A stretch of 64,000 bases of DNA from Ancylobacter moscoviensis. Its GTDB lineage: Bacteria > Pseudomonadota > Alphaproteobacteria > Rhizobiales > Xanthobacteraceae. Position 1 is the stretch's first letter; each line of letters opens with the position of its first letter. Below the pieces are notes generated by a model. That model did not search any database. It was not told where the DNA came from and saw nothing but the letters and a program-made list of their open reading frames with translations. Below are positions 19,047 through 28,170 of the stretch, piece after piece. A program made the translations under genes and the position numbers. Location: contig NZ_VMBP01000004.1 in the NCBI RefSeq assembly GCF_007559435.1, positions 62,001 to 126,000 of the forward strand, in the 5' to 3' direction.

Positions 19047-20126
19047 ATGAGAATAGGTCTGCTGCAGGAAGGCGAGACCATGCCGGGCGTGAGCGTCGCC
19101 CAGCGCTACGAGGAAATGATCGCCGAGGTGGTGAGGGCCGACGAACTTGGCTTCTACAGCTGGGGCACCTCGGAGCAGCATTTCTCGCCGCCCCGTTTCA
19201 CCGTCTCGGCGCCGGAGGTCCTTTATGCCGCCATCGCCCGCGAGACGAAGAATATCCGCCTGCGCATCATGTGCTCGGTGCTGCTGAAGTGGAACCACCC
19301 GATCCTGGTCGCCGAGCGCCTTGCTACCCTCGACATCGTGTCGAAGGGCCGTGCCGAGATTGCCACCGCCCGCTCCAACAACCTCACGACGTTGGAAGCC
19401 TTCGGCGTCTCGCCCGCCGAGACGCGCGCCCAGTGGGAAGACAGCATCGAAGTGCTCGTGAAGGCCATGTCGCAGCCGACGCTGGAGCATGACGGCCCGG
19501 TGTGGAAGATCCCGCCGCGCCAGATCGTGCCGCAGCCGCTGCAGAAGCCGCACCCCGCGCTCTGGGTCTCGGCCTCCAGCGTCGAGACCCATCGTCTCGC
19601 CGGCCGGCGCGGCATCGGCGTGCTGACCTTCGAGAACTATTTCGGCTTCGACTATCTGCAGTCCTGCATCGATGCCTATCGCGAGGGTCTGAAGGAAGGC
19701 ACTTCGATGGCACCGGGGCGCACCGAGTCGGCCGGCCTCTACGTCGCGACCGCCTATTGCGCGGAGACCCGCGAGGAGGCGCGCCGCATCGCCCGCGACG
19801 TGGCGCTCGGCTATTTCCGGTTCATCCTCGATCTCTACGTGCCCCTCGGGAAGCGCCAGTCCTACCAGTATCTCGACGAGAAGATGACCCGCCTTCTGGA
19901 GAACGACGGCAATCTCGACTTCCTCGTCAACGAGACGCCCTCCGTGATGATCGGCACCCCCGACGACTTCGTGAAGCGTCTGAAGGAGCTGGAGCAGCGC
20001 GGCGTCGACGAGGTGCTGCTGCGCGTCGACGGGGTTCCCCATGCCGATATCCTGCGCTCGTATGAGCTGATCGGTCGCGAGGTGATCCCGCATTTCCGCA
20101 AGACCGAACTGCGGGCGGCCGAGTGA
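19047..20126 (+). CDS. LLM-class flavin-dependent monooxygenase (luciferase-like)
   Basis: Protein of 359 residues of the bacterial luciferase superfamily: MRIGLLQEGE, a central EQHFSPPRF, and MCSVLLKWNHPILVAERLATLDIVSKGR match the flavin-binding TIM-barrel pattern. A strong ribosome site (CAGGAG) precedes the ATG. Its stop overlaps the start of a flavin reductase by one base (TGATG), so the pair should form a two-component monooxygenase, the reductase delivering FMNH2. The permease and aldehyde dehydrogenase around it suggest oxidative attack on the imported compound, in logic like RutA/RutF, but no other Rut protein is present. Confidence 0.88.
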   Translation: MRIGLLQEGETMPGVSVAQRYEEMIAEVVRADELGFYSWGTSEQHFSPPRFTVSAPEVLYAAIARETKNIRLRIMCSVLLKWNHPILVAERLATLDIVSKGRAEIATARSNNLTTLEAFGVSPAETRAQWEDSIEVLVKAMSQPTLEHDGPVWKIPPRQIVPQPLQKPHPALWVSASSVETHRLAGRRGIGVLTFENYFGFDYLQSCIDAYREGLKEGTSMAPGRTESAGLYVATAYCAETREEARRIARDVALGYFRFILDLYVPLGKRQSYQYLDEKMTRLLENDGNLDFLVNETPSVMIGTPDDFVKRLKELEQRGVDEVLLRVDGVPHADILRSYELIGREVIPHFRKTELRAAE

Positions 20127-20650
20127 TGAGCCCCGCGGCCTGCTCCGTGCCGGCCCGGCCCGACGCCGCCGGCTTCAAGGCGCTGATGGCGTCCATGCCT
20201 CAGGCCGTCACCGTCGTGACCACGCTGTCGCCGCAGGGCGAGCCGGTGGGAGCGACGCTTTCCTCGGTGATGTCGCTCTCGCTCGACCCGCCGATGATGG
20301 TCTGCGCCTTCGACCGCGGCTCGGCGACGCTCGCCTGTCTGCCCGAGGGCCAGCCCTTCCTGCTCCACCTGCTGGCGGAGGGTCAGGAGGCGCTGGCCTA
20401 TGCCTTCGCCGGCAAGGGAGGCGCGGAGAAGTTCGCCGGGACGGACTGGGCGCGCGGGCCGCTCGGCCTGCCGCGGCTGGCGAACGCCGCCGGCGTCGTA
20501 GCCTGCCGCGTCGCGGCCCGGCATTCGGGCGGCGACCATGTGCTCGTCACCGCCGAGATCAGCGCCATCGACCGGCCGGACGACATCCATCCGCTGCTCT
20601 ATTTCCGCCGCGCCCTGCACCCCACCCGCCATCTGAGGACACCCGCATGA
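20126..20650 (+). CDS. Flavin reductase partner of the LLM monooxygenase
   Basis: A 174-residue flavin reductase-like protein (HpaC/RutF type). FKALMASMPQAVTVVTTLSP and VGATLSSVMSLSLDPPMMVC are the typical N-terminal flavin-binding segments. Expected reaction: NAD(P)H-dependent reduction of FMN, passed to the upstream monooxygenase. It shares one base with that gene and overlaps the following EthD gene by four bases, so all three are tightly coupled. Confidence 0.87.
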   Translation: MSPAACSVPARPDAAGFKALMASMPQAVTVVTTLSPQGEPVGATLSSVMSLSLDPPMMVCAFDRGSATLACLPEGQPFLLHLLAEGQEALAYAFAGKGGAEKFAGTDWARGPLGLPRLANAAGVVACRVAARHSGGDHVLVTAEISAIDRPDDIHPLLYFRRALHPTRHLRTPA

Positions 20651-20958
20651 AGCGTGTCATCGTTCTGTACGGCACGCCGGAGGACCCGGCCGCCTTCGAC
20701 CGCCACTATGCCGAGGTCCACACGCCTCTCACCACGGCGATGCCGAAGCTCGCCGGCTTCGAGATCAGCCGCGGCCCGGTGGCGGCGAACCCGCCGGCCG
20801 ACGCGCCCTATCTCGTCGCCACGCTGAGCTATAGCTCAGACGAGGACATGGCGGCCTCGCTCGGCTCGCCGGAAGGGCAGGCGGCGGTCGCCGACCTCGC
20901 CAACTTCGCCACCGGCGGCGTGCGCCTTCTCACCATCGACGTTCAGACGGTCCTGTGA
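20647..20958 (+). CDS. EthD-family small protein
   Basis: Protein of 103 residues with a ferredoxin-like/dimeric alpha-beta barrel pattern: VIVLYGTPEDPAAFDRHYAE, then VHTPLTTAMPKLAGFEISRG. EthD-type proteins are often required accessory proteins or small enzymes (isomerases, cyclases) in oxidative catabolic operons. It overlaps the flavin reductase gene by four bases. Its role here is unknown; it may act on the product of the monooxygenase. Confidence 0.82.
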   Translation: MKRVIVLYGTPEDPAAFDRHYAEVHTPLTTAMPKLAGFEISRGPVAANPPADAPYLVATLSYSSDEDMAASLGSPEGQAAVADLANFATGGVRLLTIDVQTVL

Positions 20959-20980
20959 TCGCGAGACGAGGCATATCTCC

Positions 20981-22480
20981 ATGACCATCAGTTTCGATCC
21001 CTCCGCCTTCCTTTCCGCCACGGTGAAGTCCTTCCTCGCGGGGCCGATGCAGCTTTTCATCGGTGGAACCTTCCGGGACGCCGCCTCGGGCGAGACCTTC
21101 GACACGCTCGATCCCGCCACGGGCGGCAAGATCGCCTCCGTCGCCCATGCCGGTCCGACCGACGTCGATGCCGCGGTGAAGGCGGCGCAGACCGCTTTCG
21201 CCGGCTGGAGCCAGACCGCGCCCGGCGAGCGCGAGCGCATCCTCCATCGCTTCGCGGATCTCATCGAGGCGCGCGCGGCCGAATTCGCCGAGATCGAGAG
21301 CATCGACAGCGGCAAGCCGGTGACGCACATCAAGTTCGTGGACGTGTCGCTGGCGGTCGGGGCGCTGCGCTACAATGCCGGCTGGTGCAGCAAGATCGAG
21401 GGCGGCGTGCTGCCCGTCACCCAGCCGTCCATGCACTGCTATACACGCCGCGAGCCGCTCGGCGTGGTGGCGGCCATCGTGCCGTGGAACTTCTCGCTCT
21501 GCCAGGCGGCCTTCAAGATCGCCCCGGCGCTCGCCGCCGGCTGCACGGTGGTGCTGAAGCCCGCCGAGCAGACGCCGCTCGCCGCCATCTATCTCGCGCG
21601 CATCGCCGCCGAGGCGGGGCTGCCGGACGGTGTGCTGAACGTGCTTCCCGGCTTTGGCGAGACCACCGGCGCGGCGCTCTGCGCCCACCCTGGCATCGAG
21701 AAGATCGCCTTCACGGGTTCGGAGGAGGTCGGCAAGCTGATCGCCCGCAATGCCACCTCGACGCTCAAGCACGTCTCGCTGGAGCTCGGCGGCAAGAGCC
21801 CGCACATCATCTTCGACGACGCCGACATCGAGGCGGCGGCGCAGACCGCGGCGATGGCCATCTTCTTCTACGCCGGTCAGGTCTGCACCGCCGGCTCGCG
21901 CCTGCTGGTGCAGAAGAAGGTGTTCGAGAAGGTCGCCGACACCGTCGTCGCCGAGGCCCGCAAGCTCAAGCTCGGCCACGGCCTGGTGCCGGACACCACG
22001 CTCGGCGCTCTCGTCTCCCCCGAGCAGCGTGCGCGGGTGATGCGCTACGTCGAGGGTGCCCGCGACAGCGGCATCGAGATCGCCACCGGCGGGCGTATCC
22101 CGGCCGAGTTCGCCGAGGCGGGCTGCTTCTACGAGCCGACCGTGCTGGTCGACCCGTCCGACGACGCCAAGGTCGTCGCCGAGGAAATCTTCGGGCCGGT
22201 GCTGGCGCTGCAGTCCTTCGATACCATCGAGGAGGTAGCCGAACGCGCCAACCGCACCACCTACGGCCTCGCCGCCGGCGTGTGGACCCGCGACGTCGGG
22301 CGCGCCCATGCGCTGGCCGCCAGCCTCAAGGCCGGTTCGGTGTGGGTGAACACCTACAACCAGTTCGACGCGGCGGCGCCCTTCGGCGGCTACAAGCAGT
22401 CGGGCTATGGCCGCGACAACGGCCGGGAGGGCATCGAAAAGTACCTTCAGACCAAGGCCGTCTGGGTCAACTACGCCTGA
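20981..22480 (+). CDS. NAD(P)-dependent aldehyde dehydrogenase
   Basis: A 499-residue aldehyde dehydrogenase with the active site in canonical numbering: Cys302 in YAGQVCTAGSR and Glu268 in SLELGGKSP, plus VPWNFS near 167-172 and the cofactor loop FTGSEEVG (244-251). Length and motifs match betaine/4-aminobutyraldehyde-type enzymes, but substrate choice cannot be told. In this operon it probably oxidises an aldehyde released after monooxygenation. It starts 22 bases after the EthD gene. Confidence 0.9.
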   Translation: MTISFDPSAFLSATVKSFLAGPMQLFIGGTFRDAASGETFDTLDPATGGKIASVAHAGPTDVDAAVKAAQTAFAGWSQTAPGERERILHRFADLIEARAAEFAEIESIDSGKPVTHIKFVDVSLAVGALRYNAGWCSKIEGGVLPVTQPSMHCYTRREPLGVVAAIVPWNFSLCQAAFKIAPALAAGCTVVLKPAEQTPLAAIYLARIAAEAGLPDGVLNVLPGFGETTGAALCAHPGIEKIAFTGSEEVGKLIARNATSTLKHVSLELGGKSPHIIFDDADIEAAAQTAAMAIFFYAGQVCTAGSRLLVQKKVFEKVADTVVAEARKLKLGHGLVPDTTLGALVSPEQRARVMRYVEGARDSGIEIATGGRIPAEFAEAGCFYEPTVLVDPSDDAKVVAEEIFGPVLALQSFDTIEEVAERANRTTYGLAAGVWTRDVGRAHALAASLKAGSVWVNTYNQFDAAAPFGGYKQSGYGRDNGREGIEKYLQTKAVWVNYA

Positions 22481-22494
22481 CTTCTCGCTCTGCC

Positions 22495-22522
22495 CGGTGG
22501 CGGCGCCTGTGCGCCGCCACCG
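22495..22522 (+). terminator. Perfect 12-base hairpin between dehydrogenase and amidohydrolase genes
   Basis: CGGTGGCGGCGC (22495-22506) and GCGCCGCCACCG (22511-22522) pair fully around the loop CTGT, starting 14 bases after the dehydrogenase stop. There is no T-run. It may partly uncouple expression of the amidohydrolase from the upstream genes. Confidence 0.6.
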
Positions 22523-22583
22523 CCCTCGCGTGCATCCCGTGCGGATGCGTGTCTCCTTGTCATGCCCCGCCGCAGGTTCCGCC

Positions 22584-24236
22584 ATGTCCATCGAAGAAAA
22601 GGTCGTCCTCGCCCGCCGGGTCATCACCATGGAGCGTGACGCGGCAACCGATTGGGAAGGCATCCTCGTGCGCGGCGAGCGGATCGTGCGGCTGGTCCGC
22701 CGACGCGACCTGGCCGACCTCGACGACGGCACCCGCGAAATCATCGACCTTGGCGACAGGGTTCTCATGCCCGGCTTCGTCGACGTCCACGCCCATGCCG
22801 AGGTCGTCTGCCGCACCGCCTACCGCACCGTCGACTGCCGGGCGCCGGAGTGCGACACCGTTCCCGCCGTGCTGGACACGCTCGCCGGCGCCGAGCCGGG
22901 TGGACGCTCGGACTGGATCGTTGGGCAGGCCAATCTCTTCTTCGACCGCAAGCTGAAGGAAGGCCGGCTTCCCACCCGCGGGGAACTCGACACGGTGAGC
23001 CGGGAGCGGCCCATCGCGCTGCGCGCCGGCGGGCACATCACGGTTCTGAACACCCGCGCGCTGGAGGTGGCCGGCATCGACCGGACCTTCGTGCCGCCCA
23101 CCCACAGCATCACCGGGCCGGTGACGGTGGAGCGCGACGCCCATGGCGACCCCACCGGCATCGTCAAGGAAATGGACGTCCTGCTGCCGCTGCCGTCGCC
23201 CTCCGCCACGGAGCTTGCCGAGGCGATCGAGGACGGGCTCGGCCGTTATTTCACGCGCTACGGCGTCACCACCATCGGCGAGATTTCCGAAACCGTCGGC
23301 GGTTTGCAGGCGATGAACGAGCTGGCGCTGGCGGGGCGGCTGCCGGCCTCCATGCGCATCTATCTCTGGGTGCCCGGCACGATGTCGCTGGAGCAGGTGC
23401 CGCACTGGCGCGACCACCTTTCCTTCACGGCCCCGGAAAGCGCGATCCGCATCCAGGGGGTGAAGATGTTCTCCGATGGCGGCTTCTCCGCCCGCAGCGC
23501 GGCGGTGAACTGCTGCTACAAGGATGCTGGCGACTTCCGCGGCAACATCGCCTTCCCGAAATATTTCCTGCGCCGGGCCCTGCGCATATGCCAGGACAAC
23601 GGTCTCCAGCTCGCCGTCCACGCCAATGGCGACCGCGCGCAAGACTGGCTGTCGCGCAGCGTCGCGGAACTCGGCGGCGCGGGAGGCGGGCGCCAGCGCG
23701 TGCGCATCGAGCATGCCGGCAATCTCATGCCCAACCCGCAGACCGCAGAGCTGTGGGCGGCGGCCGGCATCGTGCCGGTGCCGCAGCCGGTCTTCCTCTA
23801 CACCTTCGGCGAATATTTCCCGGACTATCTCGGCGAATACGGTCTCAAGGGCCGCTTCCCCTTCCGCACCTTGCTGGAGGCCGGCTGGCGGCTGTCGGGG
23901 TCTTCCGACGTGTGGATCGGCTCCGAGCGCGAGGCCACTAACCCGTTCTTCAGCATCTGGTGCTGCCTGATGCGGCAGACCTATTCTGGCGGCTTCATCG
24001 ACATCGACGAGGCGATCACGCTCGAGCAGGCGCTGCGCATGCACACCATCGACGCCGCCTCGGTCCTGGGCGAAGAGGACCAGAAGGGCAGCCTGGCGCC
24101 GGGCAAGATGGCCGACATCATTGCGCTGGACCACGATCCGTTCGAGATCGACGTCGATGCGCTGCGCGGAATCGGCGTTGATTTCGTCATGGCACGGGGA
24201 TCGGTCGTGCGTTCCAAGACAGCCGGCCGCTTCTGA
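22584..24236 (+). CDS. Amidohydrolase family 3 protein (YtcJ/NfdA-like)
   Basis: Metal-dependent hydrolase of 550 residues. GFVDVHAHAE (about residues 62-71) provides the first metal-binding histidines, VKMFSDGGFSARSA the bridging-lysine region, VHANGD and RIEHAGN further ligands, and a C-terminal LAPGKMADIIALDHDPF. This is the pattern of YtcJ-like amidohydrolases, which include N-substituted formamide deformylase. The start MSIEEKVV at 22584 follows AGGTT; the frame is open upstream but overlaps the dehydrogenase. It likely hydrolyses an amide or cyclic amide formed in the pathway. Confidence 0.82.
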   Translation: MSIEEKVVLARRVITMERDAATDWEGILVRGERIVRLVRRRDLADLDDGTREIIDLGDRVLMPGFVDVHAHAEVVCRTAYRTVDCRAPECDTVPAVLDTLAGAEPGGRSDWIVGQANLFFDRKLKEGRLPTRGELDTVSRERPIALRAGGHITVLNTRALEVAGIDRTFVPPTHSITGPVTVERDAHGDPTGIVKEMDVLLPLPSPSATELAEAIEDGLGRYFTRYGVTTIGEISETVGGLQAMNELALAGRLPASMRIYLWVPGTMSLEQVPHWRDHLSFTAPESAIRIQGVKMFSDGGFSARSAAVNCCYKDAGDFRGNIAFPKYFLRRALRICQDNGLQLAVHANGDRAQDWLSRSVAELGGAGGGRQRVRIEHAGNLMPNPQTAELWAAAGIVPVPQPVFLYTFGEYFPDYLGEYGLKGRFPFRTLLEAGWRLSGSSDVWIGSEREATNPFFSIWCCLMRQTYSGGFIDIDEAITLEQALRMHTIDAASVLGEEDQKGSLAPGKMADIIALDHDPFEIDVDALRGIGVDFVMARGSVVRSKTAGRF

Positions 24237-24369
24237 GCATCGCACAATGCAGCACTGCGGCGCGCAGTGACCCAGCTGAGACATTGGAAGTGTCTGCTCT
24301 CCGGGAGGATGACATTCGTCTTGTAAGAAGCTCCGCGCTCGCTTTGGCCTGCAGTCCCCCGCGACTCCC

Positions 24370-25397
24370 TCACCGCAGCCGCTCGGCGAGCCGAGCGAGT
24401 TCGGCGTCGTCCGGGCGCAGGCTTACCAGTCGGGGAATAAGCGTCCGGGCCCGGTCGATGTCACCGGACTGAAGCGCCTCATTCAGTGCCAGCGTCAGCA
24501 GCGGGGCATCATTGGGCGTGCGACGGAGCGCGTCCGACACAACGGCCGCGCTCTCGGCCCGACGACCGGTCGAACTGAGCGCTACAGCGTAGACATAAGC
24601 GTAGCGCGGATTTTCCGGGGCGAGGGCCACGGCGCGCGCCAGGTGGTCCACGGCTTCCGGATAATGTCTCTGGCGGATGAGCGCGAGCGCCAAAGCATGG
24701 TATGGCGCGGCAGCCTCCGGCTGCGCGGCGATGGCGCGGCGAAGGGTCTCTCGCGCCTCGTCCTCGCGTCCCTGGAGACGATACAATTCGGCCAGATTGA
24801 TCATCAGCCCCGCATTGGCCGGCTGGAGCTTCAGCCCGGCCAGGAATTCCACCTCCGCGCCCGCCACATCGCCACGCCGCAGCAGGAAATTGCCGAGATT
24901 GGCACGCGCCTCCGCGCGATCGGCGTTGAGCCGCTGCGCCGCCTCATATTCGCGCCAGGCCGCTTCCAACTTTGTCCTGTCCGCTTCCGTGAGCGTGGAT
25001 GTCGGCTGATCGGCGAGCTGGCTCGCCGCCTCGATCCGCGCGCCCGCGACGGGATCCGTGAGCAGCGGTGAAACGCGGCGCCACCGGACGTCGAGCGGCT
25101 GCCCCGCCTGTCCGCGCAGGCCCGCTATGCGCACCAGCGGATCGGGATCCGCGAGGGCTTTGGCTATGGCCTCTTCGCTGGCAATGGAGGGAAAACCCGG
25201 TAGCTCGGAAACGGCCGTCGCCCGGACGATGGCTGGAACGGCGGGAGGGTTTGCCAGCGCGATCGGCGCTTGACGAAGCTCTCGATGGTCGACTTGGCCG
25301 TGCCCTCATTTCACGACGCGAGGATATCGTACAGCGCCGGCACGGTGGAGAGAGCCAGCGTGCCGATAATCGCCAGCACATGTGAAAGTCGCTTCAT
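24370..25397 (-). pseudogene. Multihaem-cytochrome/TPR-type protein with internal deletion
   Basis: An ATG at 25397 with GGGAAGAG ahead opens a signal peptide (MKRLSHVLAIIGTLALSTVP) that stops at TGA 25311 after 28 codons. A few bases on, in another frame and with no start codon, the sequence continues VDHRELRQAPIALANPPAVP, then a HEAT-like stretch (LADPDPLVRIAGLRG) and three to four TPR units to the stop at 24370. That arrangement matches the C-terminal part of multihaem cytochrome c proteins with HEAT/TPR tails. No CxxCH motif remains, so the haem domain appears deleted. Confidence 0.55.
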
Positions 25398-25654
25398 CTC
25401 TTCCCGGCGCGCATGAGGCTACATGAATGCAAATATAGCGCACTCCGGTAACGCTACTCGGCAGATATACTGCCCCAATCAGCTTTCGATATTCGTGCGT
25501 CGTAACATATTGCGGCTTGCGTTTAATCCGTTTTGGAGTGTTGCCCCTTCGCTTCGACCGTCGGTCCGCAGACCGGGCGACTTGGGATCAGTCCCGATTT
25601 TGACCAGATTAGCCGGGATTTTGCTTGTCATTTTGCGTCAAGGGCGCGTGTAAC

Positions 25655-25909
25655 GTGAGCTACTCGGGAAGCACGCCCCTCGTCCAGGCCAAAGGGTTCG
25701 GCGGCTTGCCCGAGCGCGTGGAGCGCGAGGCGGGTGAGCGCGTCCCGTTCGACATCTTCGAGAAGGAAAAGCTGCCGCTCGCCCTGCGTGAGGCACCGAA
25801 CATGCCGATGCCGCTCCACTCCATGGCCAGCCTGTTCGCCCGAGGCGCCGATGCGTTGGATTGCCGGACCTTTGGCCTCGACATCGGTGAGCAGATGACT
25901 CATCCGTGA
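25655..25909 (+). pseudogene. N-terminal fragment of an AraC-family regulator
   Basis: A GTG at 25655 opens about 84 residues: VSYSGSTPLVQAKGFGGLPE, then LPLALREAPNMPMPLHSMA and FGLDIGEQMTHP, stop at 25907-25909. This resembles the start of the sensing domain of OruR/AraC-type regulators (LPL..., iPL..., FGLxxG). The DNA-binding half is missing and the following 250 bases do not encode it. It is either a truncated gene or, less likely, a small stand-alone protein. Confidence 0.45.
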
Positions 25910-26164
25910 TGTTCACTGCCAGCCGGGCGCTCTGGGTGTCCGTTTCAGAGACGCAGGGCAATGCGTCATTGGTGCGTCATCTCTGTTGCAAGCTACCTCA
26001 CCGATCCTGAGAGGCGGTCGGTGAGGCTTCCATGAAAGCACGGACTAAACATTGATAGGAAAAACCTCGTTAATTCAATATTAACAATATAAATTATTAC
26101 TCAAATCGCGAATATAATTCGCCCGAATTTGCGAAATAAGCTATTTTCAACCAAATATTTTCTC
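25910..26164. other. Non-coding gap with inverted repeat and AT-rich tract
   Basis: CCTCACCG (25996-26003) and CGGTGAGG (26019-26026) form an eight-base stem. From about 26039 to 26164 the sequence is strikingly AT-rich compared with everything around it and includes GCGAAT/ATTCGC (26108-26122). It marks the left border of the accessory island and the 3' end of the GntR gene. No gene is recognised. Confidence 0.5.
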
Positions 26165-26920
26165 TTAACTCTTTCCCCGCGCGGCCTGCCGAGGCCTCCG
26201 GGCTCCGTCCGACTCCATGTCCTTGATCAGCGAGAGGTAGCGCTCGACTGCCTTGTGGAACTTGGCCTGCCAGATTCTCTGCGCTTCCTCGCGATCACCG
26301 TCGCGGATCGCCTCGTAGAGCTTGACGACGTACTTCTCGGAGTCGCCTTTGCGGTCGGTGTAGACAACGGAAAGCAGATTATTGAAGCGCCTGACATCCC
26401 CCGTGAGCTCGGAGAAGTATCGCATCGTGCGCTGAAGCCCGGTGGCATCGATGATCGCCTGCTGGAACTCGAAGTCGTTCATCAGCGTATGCGACTGATC
26501 CTCCAGCCCTGCGTACTTCGCCGAATTCTGGGCAAGCTTCTCAAGCTGCTTCAGCACACTTGGCGATACCCTGCCGGGCTCCGACAGCAGATGGTCGAGG
26601 GCAATCCTGCCGAGCGCCATCCGGATGTTGTAGACGTCGATGACGCTGTGCGGGTCCACCGCGCTGACTGACGCGCCTTTGTTGCGCTGAATCTCGACGA
26701 ATCCTTCGCGAGCCAGAAGGCGCAATGCCTCGCGCACGGGGTGCCGCGAGACATTCAACATGTCGGTCAGTTGCTGCTCCACCAGCCGGTCACCGGGCTT
26801 GAAGTGCCCGGCGATGATGGCGTTGCGGATCTGCTCCGCAGCAAACTGCGTGCTCTCCGGCTGTGTCATGGGAGTCAGAATGGCGCCGGTCGCGCTTGCA
26901 TGTCGCATCGAGAACCCCAT
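26165..26920 (-). CDS. GntR-family regulator, FCD (FadR-like) subgroup
   Basis: Regulator of 251 residues. The N-terminal GntR winged helix (about 20-90) contains IRNAIIAGHFKPGDRLVEQQ and VSRHPVREALRLLAREGFVE; the rest is a helical FCD ligand domain. FCD members usually repress catabolic operons and release DNA on binding an organic acid. It is the last minus-strand gene of the island. A relative of the island's shared motif lies 37-52 bases upstream of its start (26957-26972), so autoregulation is plausible. A later ATG (MTQPEST) could also be the start. Confidence 0.88.
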   Translation of the reverse strand: MGFSMRHASATGAILTPMTQPESTQFAAEQIRNAIIAGHFKPGDRLVEQQLTDMLNVSRHPVREALRLLAREGFVEIQRNKGASVSAVDPHSVIDVYNIRMALGRIALDHLLSEPGRVSPSVLKQLEKLAQNSAKYAGLEDQSHTLMNDFEFQQAIIDATGLQRTMRYFSELTGDVRRFNNLLSVVYTDRKGDSEKYVVKLYEAIRDGDREEAQRIWQAKFHKAVERYLSLIKDMESDGARRPRQAARGKS

Positions 26921-26956
26921 AGGCGACCGCTGGAGATCGGCTGCGCGGCCATCGAA

Positions 26957-26972
26957 GATGTAGATTATATAC
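26957..26972. promoter_or_regulatory. Degenerate copy of the island operator motif
   Basis: On the minus strand this reads GTATATAATCTACATC, sharing ATCTACA and a similar flank with the perfect motif GATTATCTACAATC found at two other island promoters. It lies upstream of the GntR gene. The match is partial, so this is tentative. Confidence 0.35.
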
Positions 26973-27058
26973 GAACCCGATCGCTCGATGAGAAGCCCGT
27001 CGCGAGGAGTTCCACACGGGAAAGGTGCAAAAACGAAATCCGCCAGTCTTGCTTGATA

Positions 27059-28135
27059 TTACCCTGCCGATAGCCCCGCATTACGCGTCACGTAGTTGCG
27101 TTGCAGGACCCAGTCCGCGTCACTGAACCGATCCCGAGCAAAATTGAACTGGTGCCAATACGGATAGATGGAGGGAATGGCGCTCACATCGTCGAGCCGC
27201 CTTGTCTCTTCCGGCGTCAACTCCAGCTCGACCGCCGCGATATTGTCCCGGAAATGCGCTTCCGTGAGGCCCCCGACGACCAGCGACGTGATTGCCGGGC
27301 GATCCAGTAGCCATGCGAGGGCGACCTGCGCCGCGGTGACACCGCGAGCATCGGCGATCGCCACGAGTTCGTCGACGATACGCCAGAGCCGTTCCACATC
27401 ACGTATGGGAGGCTCGGTCCAGCCCTTGGCCTGCCTCGATCCGGGTGGTGTCGGCTGGCCGCGACGATGCGCCCCCGTCAAGAGACCGCCGGCGAGCGGG
27501 CTCCAGATGAGCACGCCGAGGCCCTGGTCCACCGAAATCGGCAGCAGTTCGTACTCGGCTTCGCGCGCTTCCAGGGTGTAATGTATCTGCTGCGTGACGA
27601 AGCGCTGATATCCATGGCTGTCGCTTGTGCCGAGCGCCTTCATGAGTTGCCAGCCGGCATAGTTCGAGCAACCGATGTAGCGGATCTTGCCGGCGGTCAC
27701 GAGAGTGTCCAGCGCGTGCAGCATTTCCTGCAGCGGCGTCAGTCCATCCCATTCATGCATATAGTATATGTCGATGACGTCCGTCTTGAGACGTTTCAGG
27801 CTCCTCTCGCACTCTCGGATCAGGTGATAGCGCGAGACGCCTTCATCGTTGGGACCGCTCCCGATGCGCATCCGTGCCTTCGAGGAGATCAGTACATCCT
27901 GACGGCGGCTGCCGAGCGCTTCGGCAAGGATCTCCTCGGAGCGCCCCGTAGAATACATGTTCGACGTGTCGAATACGTTGATGCCGGCATCGAGGCAAAG
28001 TCCGACGAGCCGGCGCGCCTCGTCCACGCCGTGACTGCCCGCAGCGGAGAACATGCCTTCTCCACCGAATGTGAAGGTACCCATGCTCAATGCGGATACC
28101 TTGAGGCCGGTTCTGCCCAGATTGCGATACTTCAT
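27059..28135 (-). CDS. Aldo/keto reductase
   Basis: A 358-residue aldo/keto reductase. The catalytic tetrad is visible: Asp56 and Tyr61 in FDTSNMYSTG, Lys86 in ISSKARM, and His127 in YYMHEWD. The start MKYRNLGRTGLKVSALSMGT (28135) is the family's classical opening with AGAGAG upstream; the longer open frame is not coding-like. It lies downstream of an SMP-30 lactonase in the same direction and probably interconverts an aldehyde or keto intermediate and its alcohol with NADPH. Substrate unknown. Confidence 0.87.
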   Translation of the reverse strand: MKYRNLGRTGLKVSALSMGTFTFGGEGMFSAAGSHGVDEARRLVGLCLDAGINVFDTSNMYSTGRSEEILAEALGSRRQDVLISSKARMRIGSGPNDEGVSRYHLIRECERSLKRLKTDVIDIYYMHEWDGLTPLQEMLHALDTLVTAGKIRYIGCSNYAGWQLMKALGTSDSHGYQRFVTQQIHYTLEAREAEYELLPISVDQGLGVLIWSPLAGGLLTGAHRRGQPTPPGSRQAKGWTEPPIRDVERLWRIVDELVAIADARGVTAAQVALAWLLDRPAITSLVVGGLTEAHFRDNIAAVELELTPEETRRLDDVSAIPSIYPYWHQFNFARDRFSDADWVLQRNYVTRNAGLSAG

Positions 28136-28170
28136 GATCCAAACTCTCTTCTCGCGTGGCGAGGGGAACC

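Noticed and set aside
20930-22816. Minus-strand open frame of 628 codons opposite the aldehyde dehydrogenase
   Set aside because: Antisense shadow; the plus strand encodes a dehydrogenase with all catalytic residues in canonical positions.
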